Origin: Io17-Chloro-G2 sp965226915
GTDB lineage: Bacteria; Chloroflexota; Dehalococcoidia; Lucifugimonadales; UBA3495
Direction of reading: 5' to 3'
NCBI GenBank assembly: GCA_965226915.1
Contig: CBDDEJ010000007.1
Location: 248,001-312,000 of the forward strand
Length of the DNA stretch: 64,000 nucleotides
Part shown: piece after piece, positions 16,061-25,093 of the stretch
Layout of the letters: each line of letters begins with the position of its first letter
Position numbering within the stretch: position 1 is the stretch's first letter
The notes under the pieces: generated by a model
Told to the model about the DNA's origin: nothing
What the model saw: only the letters and a program-made list of their open reading frames with translations
Databases searched by the model: none
Position numbers and translations under genes: made by a program

Positions 16061-16957
16061 GTGAGCGTGACTATAGAGACAGTGGCCATCCTTAGCCCGG
16101 GAGACATGGGCCATGCCGTGGGGCAGCTTCTCAGAGAGCATGACCTCAAAGTGGTGACTTGTCTGACGGGACGGAGCGGCAGGACCCGGGCTCTTTCCGA
16201 GCAGGCAGGCATTGTTGACGTGCCGAACTTCGAGCAGATGGTCGAGCAGTCGGACATCGTGCTTTCCATCACGGTATCCGAATCCGCGCCCGGCGTGGCC
16301 CAGTTGGTGGCTAACGCGGCCCGGTCAACTGGGAAGGACCTGCTTTTTGCCGAATGCAACGCCATAGCCCCCCAGGTGGCGCGGGAGATCGAGCCGGTGA
16401 TCATCGATTCCGGAGCTCGTTTCGTCGACGCTTCCATCATCGGAGGCCCGCCCCGGAATGGCTCCAGCCCCCGGTTTTATACTTCTGGGCCGCGAGCATC
16501 CGAACTGGAGCAACTGCGGGAGTTCGGCTTGGATGTGAGAAACATCGGTCCTAGCACCGGCCAGGCCTCGGGCATAAAAATGTGCTACGCCGCCATGACC
16601 AAAGGCTCTTCAGCACTGTATGCGCAATTGCTGATGGCCGCCGAGTTGATGGGGCTTTCCGGCCACCTCAGAGCGGAGTTTCAGGACGGACAAGAGGCGG
16701 TGTACCAGCGGATGGAACGGGGATTGCCCGGAGTGCCTGCCAAGTCCCGCCGGTGGGTTAGCGAGATGGAAGAAATACAGGCTACTTTCAGCGGTCTGGG
16801 AATGACGCCCCACCTGTTTCAAGGCGTCGCCGATATGTACCGCTTGATTGGCGGCACGCCTCTGGGCGATGAGACCCCTGAGTCCAAGGATTTTGAGAGG
16901 TCATTGGAACAGACCATAACCCAACTGGCTTCTCACGTAGAGCCGCCGTCGGAATAA
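16061..16957 (+). CDS. NAD(P)-binding oxidoreductase, DUF1932/6-phosphogluconate dehydrogenase-like
   Basis: A 298-residue protein with an N-terminal Rossmann start (VAILSPGDMGHAVGQLL, with Asp-Met-Gly in place of the usual Gly-x-Gly ending) and DIVLSITVSESAP after the second strand. The linker ASIIGGPPRN near 125 and the helix KMCYAAMTKGSSALYAQLL near 169 are typical of the beta-hydroxyacid dehydrogenase superfamily with a DUF1932 C-terminus; the Lys of that helix is the usual catalytic base position. Start is GTG at 16061. Substrate is unknown. Confidence 0.75.
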   Translation: MSVTIETVAILSPGDMGHAVGQLLREHDLKVVTCLTGRSGRTRALSEQAGIVDVPNFEQMVEQSDIVLSITVSESAPGVAQLVANAARSTGKDLLFAECNAIAPQVAREIEPVIIDSGARFVDASIIGGPPRNGSSPRFYTSGPRASELEQLREFGLDVRNIGPSTGQASGIKMCYAAMTKGSSALYAQLLMAAELMGLSGHLRAEFQDGQEAVYQRMERGLPGVPAKSRRWVSEMEEIQATFSGLGMTPHLFQGVADMYRLIGGTPLGDETPESKDFERSLEQTITQLASHVEPPSE

Positions 16958-16994
16958 AGCCGCTTCCGGGGCAAGTCATGGATTAGGAGAACAG

Positions 16995-17022
16995 GTAGGG
17001 GCACGGCATGCCGTGCCCCTAC
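16995..17022. repeat. REP-like perfect palindrome, copy 2
   Basis: A perfect 28-bp palindrome with arms GTAGGGGCACGGCA and its complement lies between two convergent genes, where it could act as a two-way terminator. Its core matches 14671-14700. Confidence 0.7.
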
Positions 17023-17052
17023 ACTTATGTGGGCTGAATCCGCCGGCTGGAT

Positions 17053-17424
17053 TTACGCCTCGGTTTGTTCGGTCTCGCTGCCTTTGACGGTTACGGTGAT
17101 GTGGGCCATGGAGGTGCTGTCGGGGGCGCCGTGCCAGTGATTCTCTCCCGCGGGTATGACCACCACGTCGCCCTGTTTAACAATAATTTCCTCTGTGTCG
17201 TTGACGACTTTGCCAACGCCTTCGGTGATGATCAAGATCTGATCGCCGCTGTGCTTGTGGAATTTGTTCCGTGAGCCGGCGTCAAACGCCACGATGGCAA
17301 AGTTGAAGTTACTACTGTCCGCGGGCTGAAGGATGGACTGACGCCATACCTGGGTGCCGGTCATCAAGCCGCCGGTCATCGGGGCTGCTTCTTTGGGAAT
17401 GTCGCTCATGGTTACGACTTTCAT
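17053..17424 (-). CDS. Small cupin-domain protein
   Basis: A 123-residue single-domain cupin. Motif 1 is near residues 51-72 (GSRNKFHKHSGDQILIITEG, metal His pair and a Gln where Glu is common). Motif 2 is near 87-100 (GDVVVIPAGENHWHGA). Such proteins bind a divalent metal and act as isomerases, dioxygenases or sensors; none can be assigned. A GGAGGA ribosome site lies just before the ATG. It stands alone, convergent with the DUF1932 oxidoreductase gene. Confidence 0.75.
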   Translation of the reverse strand: MKVVTMSDIPKEAAPMTGGLMTGTQVWRQSILQPADSSNFNFAIVAFDAGSRNKFHKHSGDQILIITEGVGKVVNDTEEIIVKQGDVVVIPAGENHWHGAPDSTSMAHITVTVKGSETEQTEA

Positions 17425-17549
17425 GAAATCCTCCTAAATGGTTACAAATGTCGGTAACGTGGTGATTGTGGTAATTCCCTGACACGGGCGGCCACGCCGG
17501 TAATAATAACCCGGCTGGCCAGGCATGACAACGCCTCAGCCGCTTCCCG

Positions 17550-17930
17550 CTACTCCTGACTCCGCTGCCGCATTGTAGCCAGTAGATCCGCAACCGTCTG
17601 GGCAAGAAGACGGGGGCGCTGGGCGTACTCTTCTGTGGGATACCATTCGTAATCCAGGCTATGGACTACCGTGCCCTCTATGCTGCACCTTAGCCCGGAA
17701 ACGATCACTTTGAACCCCACTGCTTGACTCGCTTGATCGGCTAGGATTTCCAAGACCACTTCGGGACAGTCGAACACCACCAGAAATCCGCCTTCTTTCT
17801 TTCCGTCGGTTACCCTGGCCCTGAACACCTGCCCCAAGTGGTCGAACTCGACTATCGAATAGCCGTGTTCGTCAATGCCGTAGTCCGGCCAGCCAATGTT
17901 GATGATTCCACCAACTTCCCAGTGGTGCAT
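17550..17930 (-). CDS. Conserved hypothetical protein coupled to the amidohydrolase
   Basis: A 126-residue soluble protein beginning MHHWEVGGIINIGWPDYGIDEHGYSI. It has alternating beta-like stretches and a C-terminal helix (LLAQTVADLLATMRQRSQE). Its ATG overlaps the TAA stop of the upstream amidohydrolase gene by one base (TAATG), so translation is probably coupled. No known domain is recognised. Confidence 0.65.
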   Translation of the reverse strand: MHHWEVGGIINIGWPDYGIDEHGYSIVEFDHLGQVFRARVTDGKKEGGFLVVFDCPEVVLEILADQASQAVGFKVIVSGLRCSIEGTVVHSLDYEWYPTEEYAQRPRLLAQTVADLLATMRQRSQE

Positions 17931-19267
17931 TATTCGTTAACACCGCGGGGATTGGGACTGGAGCCGGGAACTTTCTCCCCTCCCCGGAACACAGCCGCGA
18001 CTTTACGCAGGTCCTCCAGGTTGTGGGACGGATCGCCCTCCACCACCAACATGTCGGCTTCCTTTCCGGGTTCAATGGTCCCTATCCGGTCTGAAACCCC
18101 CATGGCGGCGGCGGCGTCCCGGGTGCCGGCGGTGATGGCGGCCAAGGGAGAAAGCCCAGCATCGGCCATGGCTATCAACTCTCCCTGGAAGTCGCCGAAC
18201 GGATAAGTGCCCCAACCGCAGTCGGAGCCGCCGATAAACCGCACCCCGGCGTCAATCAGGCTAGCGCACCGTTCCAGCCGGGGTCCATCATTGGCTTCCA
18301 GCGTCTCCAACCGGGCTTGCTCCTCGGGGGTCAAATCTTCGTTCTCCCGTTTTTGTCTCAGCAGGTCGCGCCGAGTCCGGCCCAAATGCAACGTAGGATT
18401 CACCCACACCCCGGCGTCGGCCAACCGGTGAGCGGTGTCTTGGTCGTACCGGTAGGCGCCGTCGGGTTCGCAGAAAAAGCAGTGCAACACCATGTCGACA
18501 CCGGCGGTCAGGGCGTTCTTGATGGCGGCAGTGCACCGGCAGTGGGCGGCGACGGGCCGGTTCCGGTTGTGGGCTTCTTCCACCAGGGTGATCATTTCGG
18601 ACTCGGTGAAGGATGGACGAAATGGGTCGCTGGTGGTGGTGCTGCCCCCAGAGGCGGCGACCTTTATGAAATTTGCCCTTTGTTTGACCAACTGGCGTAC
18701 TTGGCCGCGCACGCCTTCAACGCCGTCGGCCTCCGCGCCCATGTACCAAAGGTGCCCGCCGGTCACGGTGATGGGCCGGCCCGACGCCAGGACCCGGCTT
18801 CCAGGGACCAAACCTGATTCCACGGATTGGCGCAGAGAGAAGGCGGTGTCGTGCCAAGCTCCGCAGTCGCAGACCGTGGTAACGCCGGACGCCAGGGCTT
18901 TGATCACATTTTGGGCCGAACGCAACAGCCGGATGTCGTCGGTGTCATCTAGATTGACCGCTTCCCCGCTGCGCCCGTCGCCCGGCATGTTGGTGTGGGT
19001 GTGGCAATCGATGAGGCCGGGCAAGAGGGTGGCGCGAGGATAGTCCAAGGCCTGGTAACCATTTGCGGACGCCAACGGGCCCCCCGGCGCATTCGCAGTT
19101 TCGACGGGACCTATCCACTGGATGTTGGCGCCATGCACCACCACTGCCTGGCCGGTTGTTGGCGCGCCTCCATGACCGTCGATCAATCTGGCCGGACGGA
19201 TCAAAGTCCATGCTTGGTTCGATGTGGGCAATATATGTCCTCCGGGAATTTGTGGGCGCCGTGTCAC
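17930..19267 (-). CDS. Imidazolonepropionase-like amidohydrolase
   Basis: A 445-residue metal-dependent hydrolase. A small beta-sandwich N-terminus (LIRPARLIDGHGGAP, VVVHGANIQWIGPV) leads to LLPGLIDCHTHTNMPG near residue 100, whose His-x-His binds metal in the TIM barrel. Further metal ligands are expected at VAAHCRCTAAIK near 242 and FIGGSDCGWGTYPF near 343. The C-terminal sandwich closes with IGTIEPGKEADMLVVEGDPSHNLEDL. Members hydrolyse cyclic amides, dipeptides or organophosphates; the substrate here is unknown. It is followed by the coupled gene at 17550. Confidence 0.85.
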   Translation of the reverse strand: MTRRPQIPGGHILPTSNQAWTLIRPARLIDGHGGAPTTGQAVVVHGANIQWIGPVETANAPGGPLASANGYQALDYPRATLLPGLIDCHTHTNMPGDGRSGEAVNLDDTDDIRLLRSAQNVIKALASGVTTVCDCGAWHDTAFSLRQSVESGLVPGSRVLASGRPITVTGGHLWYMGAEADGVEGVRGQVRQLVKQRANFIKVAASGGSTTTSDPFRPSFTESEMITLVEEAHNRNRPVAAHCRCTAAIKNALTAGVDMVLHCFFCEPDGAYRYDQDTAHRLADAGVWVNPTLHLGRTRRDLLRQKRENEDLTPEEQARLETLEANDGPRLERCASLIDAGVRFIGGSDCGWGTYPFGDFQGELIAMADAGLSPLAAITAGTRDAAAAMGVSDRIGTIEPGKEADMLVVEGDPSHNLEDLRKVAAVFRGGEKVPGSSPNPRGVNE

Positions 19268-19368
19268 GCGGCACGTGGATTTGTCTCCTCCGAAAGGCCG
19301 CTACGGTTGATCCGTTGGTTGATCTGTTAATCGAGGGCGTGGGCGGAAAGCACCGGCAGGATTATAGC

Positions 19369-21012
19369 CTACCCACGCTGCCTTAGCATGAGGAACGCCA
19401 GCGGGATCGAGGACAGCAGGATCAGCAGCAGGGCCGGCGCCGCCGCTTGGGCGAAGAATGCCTCGGAAGCCGCCGACCAGGCCGAAGTCGCCAGAGTATT
19501 GAACCCTATTGGCCCCAAAACCAGGGTGGCCGGCAGTTCTTTCATCACCAGCAGAAACACAAGAGCGGCCGCTGACGCTATTCCAGGTCTGGCCAAAGGC
19601 AACGTAACCGAGGTCATGACCTGCCAGGGAGGACGGCCCAAGCTGCGGGCGGCTTCCTCTAACCGAGGACTGATTTGCAAAAATGAAGTGCGCAGGGCTC
19701 CCACCGCAGGCGAGACGAATAGCACCACGTAGGCCAGTATGAGCAATCCCAACGTCTGATAAATGGGCGTGGCGTAATTTGCTCCGAAAAACACCAGGGC
19801 CAGGGCGACGGCTATTCCGGGCAGGGCGAATCCTATGTGGGTGATCCGCTCCAATAGGGTGCTAAATGCGCCTGGGTATCGGACCGCCAGCACGGCCACT
19901 GGCAAAGCGGCTGCTACCACTGCTATCGATGCTAAGGCGCCGGCGATAATGGAGTTAAGCGCAGGGGCCCCAAGCAGCACCAGAGGCTCACCGGCGGCTA
20001 TGCCTCTTACTGCCCAGTACACCAATACCGAAGCCGGGAGAACCAGGCTTATGGCCAACACAAGGCAGCACAATCCCAGGCCAGGCCAGCGCCACCACCC
20101 CAGATGGACCAATCCGGCCGGCCGAGGAGAGCCTGGGTCACTGCGGTAATACCTTGACCGCCCCCTGGTGGTGAATTCCAACCCCACGATTCCTAATGCT
20201 ATGACAACCAGCACCAGAGAAAGGGCGGCGCCAATGGTCCTGTCCAACCCTGAATCGTATTGGACGAAGATTGCCCAGGTGAAAGTTTCGTACCGGAGCA
20301 AAGAAACGGCTCCGAAATCGCTCAAGGTGTAAAGCGCCACGAGAAGCCCACCCGAGGCAACAGCGGGCCGAAGTAAGGGAAGCACCACGCGGCGGAAGGT
20401 CGCCCAAGAACCGTGGCCCAGGCCCCTGGAGCTTTCCAACAAAGATGGATCCATGCGGGAAAGAGCGCCGCTTACCGTGAGCAACACGTAGGGGTAGCTG
20501 AGAAAAGTAAGCGTCAGCCAGGCCCCGGGGAATCCATAGATCTCCGGTAGCTGCTCCAAACCGAACAGCGATTCCAGCAGTTGCTGGAGCATCCCTTTAG
20601 GGCCCAAAGCCACCACCACGATGAATCCGGCTATGTAGCTGGGTATCACCAACGGCAGCGCCATGGCCACGGCCCAAACACCGCGCCATGGCAAGTCGGT
20701 GCGGAGGGTTAGCCACGCAAGAGGCACCGCCAAGGCGATGCACCCAGCCGTAACGGTAACCACCAGCAATAGTGTCCGGAACAGGGTTTCCAACACCCTC
20801 ATGCGGAACAGCAGGTCCCAAGTTTCGGCCCCCGCGCCGGCCGTGCGTATAAATAGATACACCGGGACTAGGACCAACACGGCCCCTACCATGAATCCTG
20901 CGATCCATAAAATCGGTGGAGGTCGATTAGCGGCGCCGGATAACAGCCATCTCAACACAAACCGGCCAGATGGAGGAACGGAGTCACGAGTTGGGCTCCG
21001 CCGGCTGCTCAT
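19369..21012 (-). CDS. fbpB: Ferric iron ABC transporter permease (two fused permease halves)
   Basis: A 547-residue protein with about twelve membrane segments forming two binding-protein-dependent permease domains in tandem. Each half has an EAA-type loop: LLESSRGLGHGSWATFRRVVLPLLRP near residue 190 and LEEAARSLGRPPWQVMTSVTLPLARP near 450. This arrangement is the FbpB/AfuB class for Fe(III). The N-terminus overlaps the end of the binding-protein gene by 4 bp. The ATPase is encoded divergently across a shared control region. Confidence 0.88.
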   Translation of the reverse strand: MSSRRSPTRDSVPPSGRFVLRWLLSGAANRPPPILWIAGFMVGAVLVLVPVYLFIRTAGAGAETWDLLFRMRVLETLFRTLLLVVTVTAGCIALAVPLAWLTLRTDLPWRGVWAVAMALPLVIPSYIAGFIVVVALGPKGMLQQLLESLFGLEQLPEIYGFPGAWLTLTFLSYPYVLLTVSGALSRMDPSLLESSRGLGHGSWATFRRVVLPLLRPAVASGGLLVALYTLSDFGAVSLLRYETFTWAIFVQYDSGLDRTIGAALSLVLVVIALGIVGLEFTTRGRSRYYRSDPGSPRPAGLVHLGWWRWPGLGLCCLVLAISLVLPASVLVYWAVRGIAAGEPLVLLGAPALNSIIAGALASIAVVAAALPVAVLAVRYPGAFSTLLERITHIGFALPGIAVALALVFFGANYATPIYQTLGLLILAYVVLFVSPAVGALRTSFLQISPRLEEAARSLGRPPWQVMTSVTLPLARPGIASAAALVFLLVMKELPATLVLGPIGFNTLATSAWSAASEAFFAQAAAPALLLILLSSIPLAFLMLRQRG

Positions 21013-22019
21013 GGAAGCAAACCCGTCTGGCGCAACAGTTGTTGGGCGCCTTTGATATCGGAAAGTTCACCTGCCGTCAGGCCTGGATTCTGTATCTCCG
21101 ACAGCGGGACCAATCCTGTATGTTGGGCAATGCCGGCCGCCAGCGGATACTCGTAGGTCTCACTGACGAAATACCGCTGCGCTTCTAGCGACAGCATGAA
21201 ATCTAGGAACCGCTCTGCGGCGTCCCTGTTGTTTGACTGCTCCAAAATGCCGGCTCCGGCCACCATGACGATTGCGCCGGGCCCGCCTGCCTTGGGGTGG
21301 TAGTTTCGGGCGGGGAAGCTTTCGCCTTCCTCGGCCAGAAACCGGTGGAGGTAGTAGTGATTGACGAATCCTACGTCTATCTCCCCTGACCCCACTGCTG
21401 CTACTATCGGTGTGTTTTTTGGGTATATCTTCGGTTGGTTGGCCTGGATGCCTTCCAACCACTGCTTTGTTTTTGCATCGCCCCAAATCGTTCGCATACC
21501 TGTGACCATAGTTTGGAACGAGGAATTGGTGGGCGCCCAGCCTATGCGGCCCCGCCATTCCGGTTCAATGAAGTCGAATATGTCATCGGGAAGGTCGGCC
21601 TCGGTCAAGGTCTCTGTGTTGTAGACCACCGTTCGGGCGCGCCCCGAAAGACCTACCCACCGGCCGGTGGAGGAGACGGCCCAATCTGGGACCCGTTTGA
21701 GAATCTCGGCGGGCAACGGTGCTAACAAATTCTCCACGGCCGCCAATCCGCCGGGGTCTTGGGCGAAGAATATATCGGCGGGGGTGTTGGCGCCTTCTTC
21801 CAACAGCGTTGCCGCCAATTGGGGGGTCCCGGCGTACTTGACCTTGGTTTTTATTCCGGTAGCTTCGCTAAATTGTTCTATCAGTGGTTTCACCAGCGTT
21901 TCGCTACGGCCGGAATATATGGTGAGCTCGCCGGGCGAGGCTCCCGCCCCCCCTCCGGCGCAACCCAATACGGCGGCCATGGCAAGGGATACGGTCAATG
22001 CTGTGAAAAATCTACCCAT
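21009..22019 (-). CDS. fbpA: Ferric iron ABC transporter substrate-binding lipoprotein
   Basis: A 336-residue lipoprotein: residues 1-20 form a signal peptide with lipobox AVLGC, so Cys20 would be lipidated. The mature part begins ELTIYSGRSETLVKPLIEQF and keeps the family pattern; VGFVNHYYLHRF near 223 holds the adjacent tyrosines that ligate Fe(III) in FbpA proteins. GGAGA precedes the ATG. It forms an operon with the permease (4-bp overlap). The control region upstream carries palindromes suited to the nearby DtxR-type regulator. Confidence 0.9.
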   Translation of the reverse strand: MGRFFTALTVSLAMAAVLGCAGGGAGASPGELTIYSGRSETLVKPLIEQFSEATGIKTKVKYAGTPQLAATLLEEGANTPADIFFAQDPGGLAAVENLLAPLPAEILKRVPDWAVSSTGRWVGLSGRARTVVYNTETLTEADLPDDIFDFIEPEWRGRIGWAPTNSSFQTMVTGMRTIWGDAKTKQWLEGIQANQPKIYPKNTPIVAAVGSGEIDVGFVNHYYLHRFLAEEGESFPARNYHPKAGGPGAIVMVAGAGILEQSNNRDAAERFLDFMLSLEAQRYFVSETYEYPLAAGIAQHTGLVPLSEIQNPGLTAGELSDIKGAQQLLRQTGLLP

Positions 22020-22070
22020 TTGATTGGATCTCCAGATTGGTGTTAATGTCAGCCCATTGAAAATTGTTCG

Positions 22071-22094
22071 TACTATGTTAGTATTTTACTATGT
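22071..22094. promoter_or_regulatory. Interlocked palindromes in the iron-transport control region
   Basis: Three 8-bp blocks, TACTATGT, TAGTATTT and TACTATGT, form two overlapping perfect palindromes: TACTA-TGT-TAGTA (22071-22083) and TAGTA-TTT-TACTA (22079-22091). They lie 52 bp upstream of fbpA, where a promoter should be. This looks like a multi-dimer operator. Confidence 0.5.
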
Positions 22095-22273
22095 ATGCAC
22101 GATTTTCCACGAAAAGGATATGCGGGGATGGCTTAGATGTCAACGTATTTCCCGGATCCTGGATATCACGGTACCCGGCAATCATCCTTATCCTCGAGGG
22201 ATTAGGCAAAGTGAGCGATGGCTAGAAACGCCCTCGCAAGCAGGAGGCTACGTTGACATTTACCCAGTGCATG

Positions 22274-22286
22274 ATTAGACTCTAAT
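22274..22286. promoter_or_regulatory. 13-bp palindrome before the iron ABC ATPase gene
   Basis: ATTAGA-C-TCTAAT ends 17 bp before the ATPase ATG. Its TTAG...CTAA core recalls DtxR/IdeR boxes (TTAGG...CCTAA), and a DtxR-type gene follows the ATPase. Assignment is tentative. Confidence 0.45.
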
Positions 22287-22303
22287 TCCACTACTTAGCC
22301 TAT

Positions 22304-23467
22304 ATGTCATTATTAAATATGTATAAGCGAAAAACCCCTGCGGATTTGAAAACTGACAGCTCACCGTCCGGTGCGTCTGACGAAGGCCGCAACGAAAATT
22401 TAGCGCCCGCTCTGGAATGCCGAGGAGTGGCCAAAGGATTTTCTGGGGAACCGGTGATTGACGGGCTCAACTTGATCCTGGACCAAGGCCAGGTCATGGT
22501 CCTGCTGGGCCGCAGTGGATGCGGTAAGACCACCACCCTGAGGCTGATTGCTGGTTTCGAAGAGCCGGACGCCGGCATGGTTCTAATAAACGGACATGCT
22601 GTCTCACAAGCTGGACATTGTGTCCCGCCGGAAAACCGCCAGGTGGGAATAGTCCTGCAAGAAGGTGCGCTATTCCCCCACCTGACCGTGGAGCAAAATG
22701 TAGCCTACGGCCTGTCAAAGGAGTCCCGTCGAGACGGACGCATCCAAGAAGTGCTTTCGTTGGTCGGTATGGAGCAATTCGCCCACCGAATGCCCCACGA
22801 ACTGTCTGGAGGGCAGCACCAGCGGGTAGCGTTGGCCAGGGCGTTGGCGCCTGGTCCCGGTGTGCTTTTGCTGGATGAGCCATTTTCCAATCTGGACCCC
22901 AGGCTCAGAGAACAGGTGCGAAAAGATGTGCTCGAGATTCTCAAAAATAGCGAAGTAAGCACTATCTTTGTTACCCACGACCAAGAAGAAGCCCTTTTCA
23001 TGGGCGATGTCATTGCGGTGATGGGCAAGGGGGCAGTGGAGCAGGTTGGCCGGCCAGAAGAGATATTCCACCATCCGGCAACCCGCTTCGTGGCTGAATT
23101 CATCGGTTTGGCGGATTTCATCCCGGCGTGGCGGGAAGGTGATTCTCTCGTCACGGAGGTCGGATCAACCCAATGGCCAGCCGGGGCATTCGACGGGCAT
23201 CAAAGCAGTGGCGGTATCGATGGCCGGCTGGAAGTAATGGTCCGGCCCGATTGTCTTATGTGTCATGCCTCCCAGGAAGGCCAAGGAGTGGTGACCCAGC
23301 GGGAGTTCCGCGGTCCATTTAACCTATATCATGTGTCTCTGCCTTCTGGTCATGCGGTCAGATGCCTCCTTTCTCACACCGAAAACTTTTCCGTGGGGAC
23401 CACCGTAGAAGTGGGGCTGAGAAACGGACACGCGTTGACCCCCTTCGTAAACGACCACGCGGCATAA
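22304..23467 (+). CDS. fbpC: Iron ABC transporter ATP-binding protein
   Basis: A 387-residue ATPase that would power the divergent FbpAB. Walker A is LLGRSGCGKTTTLRL near residue 67, the Q-loop VGIVLQEGALFPHLTVEQN, the ABC signature ELSGGQHQRVALARAL near 166, Walker B VLLLDEPFSNLD, and the switch His VTHDQEEAL. A C-terminal TOBE-like region (from about 285) is expected for this carbohydrate/iron subfamily. The first 35 residues are polar and poorly conserved, so a later start is possible, but no better ribosome site was seen. Confidence 0.9.
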   Translation: MSLLNMYKRKTPADLKTDSSPSGASDEGRNENLAPALECRGVAKGFSGEPVIDGLNLILDQGQVMVLLGRSGCGKTTTLRLIAGFEEPDAGMVLINGHAVSQAGHCVPPENRQVGIVLQEGALFPHLTVEQNVAYGLSKESRRDGRIQEVLSLVGMEQFAHRMPHELSGGQHQRVALARALAPGPGVLLLDEPFSNLDPRLREQVRKDVLEILKNSEVSTIFVTHDQEEALFMGDVIAVMGKGAVEQVGRPEEIFHHPATRFVAEFIGLADFIPAWREGDSLVTEVGSTQWPAGAFDGHQSSGGIDGRLEVMVRPDCLMCHASQEGQGVVTQREFRGPFNLYHVSLPSGHAVRCLLSHTENFSVGTTVEVGLRNGHALTPFVNDHAA

Positions 23468-23572
23468 ATCACTGGGCCGCCGCATCAAGCGGGTTCCAGC
23501 CTCACCGGCTCGCTTCCCAATTATCAGCGCATCAGCTTCGAGTGATTTACCAGTGTGAGCCTAGGTTTTACG

Positions 23573-24331
23573 ATGCCAGGAAAAACAAAAAAATCTAATA
23601 ACCCAAGCGCGGCAAAGGTCCAATCGGACCTTGCCAGCGAGCGGCTTTCTCCGGGGACCGAGAATTATCTGCTTTGTCTTTACCGTTTGTGGGAAGATTC
23701 AGAGACCCCAACCATTACCCAACTCACCGACACCCTTAAACAGCTACCCTCCACTGAAGGGTTGGGCACATCCGTTCCGTCGGTTTCCGGGATGATCCGC
23801 CGAATGCAACGGCAAGAACTCGTGGACATCGGTTCCGACAAGCGGATCCGGCTGACCAAGTGGGGACTGGATTGCGGAGTGGATATCGCCCGGAGGCACC
23901 GGCTGGCTGAGTGGCTGGTGGTTGAACTGCTGGGCATGGAGTTGCGTCAGGCTCACATTGAGGCCCACCGGTTGGAGCACGGCATATCGCCGGAATTCGA
24001 GGAAAAGTTGATGGAGCGGCTGGGCCACCCCACTCGCTCTCCCTTTGGCAGGCCGATACCTCACTCCGGCCAACCCGAAAAGCCGGTTAATACCAAAACC
24101 CTGGATACCGCCCCCCCTGACACCGTTTTCACGGTGGACCGGGTGCCCGAGGAAGACACAGAGTTGTTGCGGTTCCTTTCAGAGGCGGGAATCGTGCCTG
24201 ACCAAGAGGTTCAGGTGGTGGAAGCGGCCCCGTACCGCGGAGTTTTAATCGTCAAGTCGTCTAAGGACCGGGTGTCGATAGGCTACAACGTGGCCACCCA
24301 GATCGTTGTCCGGCCGGCAAGCGGCGTTTAG
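23573..24331 (+). CDS. DtxR/MntR-family metal-dependent transcriptional regulator
   Basis: About 252 residues from ATG 23573 (a GTG at 23555 would add six). The N-terminal winged helix shows SPGTENYLLCLYRLWED and TSVPSVSGMIRRMQRQELVDI; the dimerisation domain follows with RRHRLAEWLVVELLGMELRQAHIEAHRLEHGISPEFEEKL cut as usual by metal-binding His/Glu. A C-terminal FeoA/SH3-like domain (from about 180) ends the chain. Position directly after the iron ATPase and the palindromes upstream suggest that it represses this iron uptake system when Fe(II) or Mn(II) is bound. Confidence 0.85.
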   Translation: MPGKTKKSNNPSAAKVQSDLASERLSPGTENYLLCLYRLWEDSETPTITQLTDTLKQLPSTEGLGTSVPSVSGMIRRMQRQELVDIGSDKRIRLTKWGLDCGVDIARRHRLAEWLVVELLGMELRQAHIEAHRLEHGISPEFEEKLMERLGHPTRSPFGRPIPHSGQPEKPVNTKTLDTAPPDTVFTVDRVPEEDTELLRFLSEAGIVPDQEVQVVEAAPYRGVLIVKSSKDRVSIGYNVATQIVVRPASGV

Positions 24332-24436
24332 TCACCCTTTCGCCTTGCCCCCGTTTTGATCAACCCGCCGTGTCTCGCCTATTAGACGTGGTCATATCCA
24401 GCAACGCGAGGCGAAATCCCCCTTAATCCCCCTTAA

Positions 24437-24456
24437 TCCCCCTTTGCAAAGGGGGA
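24437..24456. repeat. Palindromic repeat between convergent genes
   Basis: A perfect 20-bp palindrome (arms TCCCCCTTTG and its complement), preceded by direct repeats of CCCTTAATCC, lies between the DtxR-type gene and the TPP gene. It could terminate both. Confidence 0.6.
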
Positions 24457-24523
24457 GACAACCGGCGATGTGTAGATAGTGATACTTGGCGATCAGAGTT
24501 GGGCTAAGTAAACCTCGGCTGGG

Positions 24524-25093
24524 TCATTCCCCGGCCAACAGGGTTTCCCGCACCTCGGCGAAGCCCTCTGCCATGGTTCGATCAGGGAAGGGGAGTATCT
24601 CCTCCTCTCTAAACACCTTGACTAGCACGAATATGGGCCCCGGCTCCTTCATGACTTCTTCCATCCCGATAAGGAACTCTTCCAGCTTATCGAACTCGTA
24701 GGTCTTGGCGTAACCGGCCCCCTGGGCCATGGATATTAGATCAATATGGTCTAATCCCTTGATAGGTGTCCCGCCGGTTGATTTGTTGGTGGAGTCGTCG
24801 AAGACGAAATGGACCAGATTCTCCGGGTTGGATTCGGCTATCGTACCCATGGACGCCAGGTCCGTTCGCAACGTTGCGTCGCAGTCCAGAACCAGTACTT
24901 TATCTTCGGGACGGGCCAGAGCCAGACCTAACCCCACCGCCGGCGCCCGGTCCATACAGTCGGTCAGGTCGACGTCTAGGTCCCTTCGCAGCGATACGGT
25001 GGTCCACTCCCGCAGCGAGGAAGAAGTCGAAACCACCAGGGAATTCTGGCGATGGAAATTAACCGCCTTTGTTGCTTCGATCGATGGGATCAC
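24524..25093 (-). CDS. TPP-binding decarboxylase beta-type subunit with altered motif
   Basis: A 189-residue protein with the fold of the TPP-binding C-domain, related to sulfopyruvate/phosphonopyruvate decarboxylase beta subunits. The pyrophosphate-Mg motif, normally GDG...N, reads VLDCDATLRTDLASMG, with Cys in place of Gly, then HFVFDDSTNKSTGGT instead of the N-x-x-Y/STGGQ form. It may bind TPP poorly or play a structural role. The start MIPSIEATKAV aligns with the start of the beta gene at 25513. It overlaps the upstream membrane gene by 35 bp. Confidence 0.75.
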   Translation of the reverse strand: MIPSIEATKAVNFHRQNSLVVSTSSSLREWTTVSLRRDLDVDLTDCMDRAPAVGLGLALARPEDKVLVLDCDATLRTDLASMGTIAESNPENLVHFVFDDSTNKSTGGTPIKGLDHIDLISMAQGAGYAKTYEFDKLEEFLIGMEEVMKEPGPIFVLVKVFREEEILPFPDRTMAEGFAEVRETLLAGE

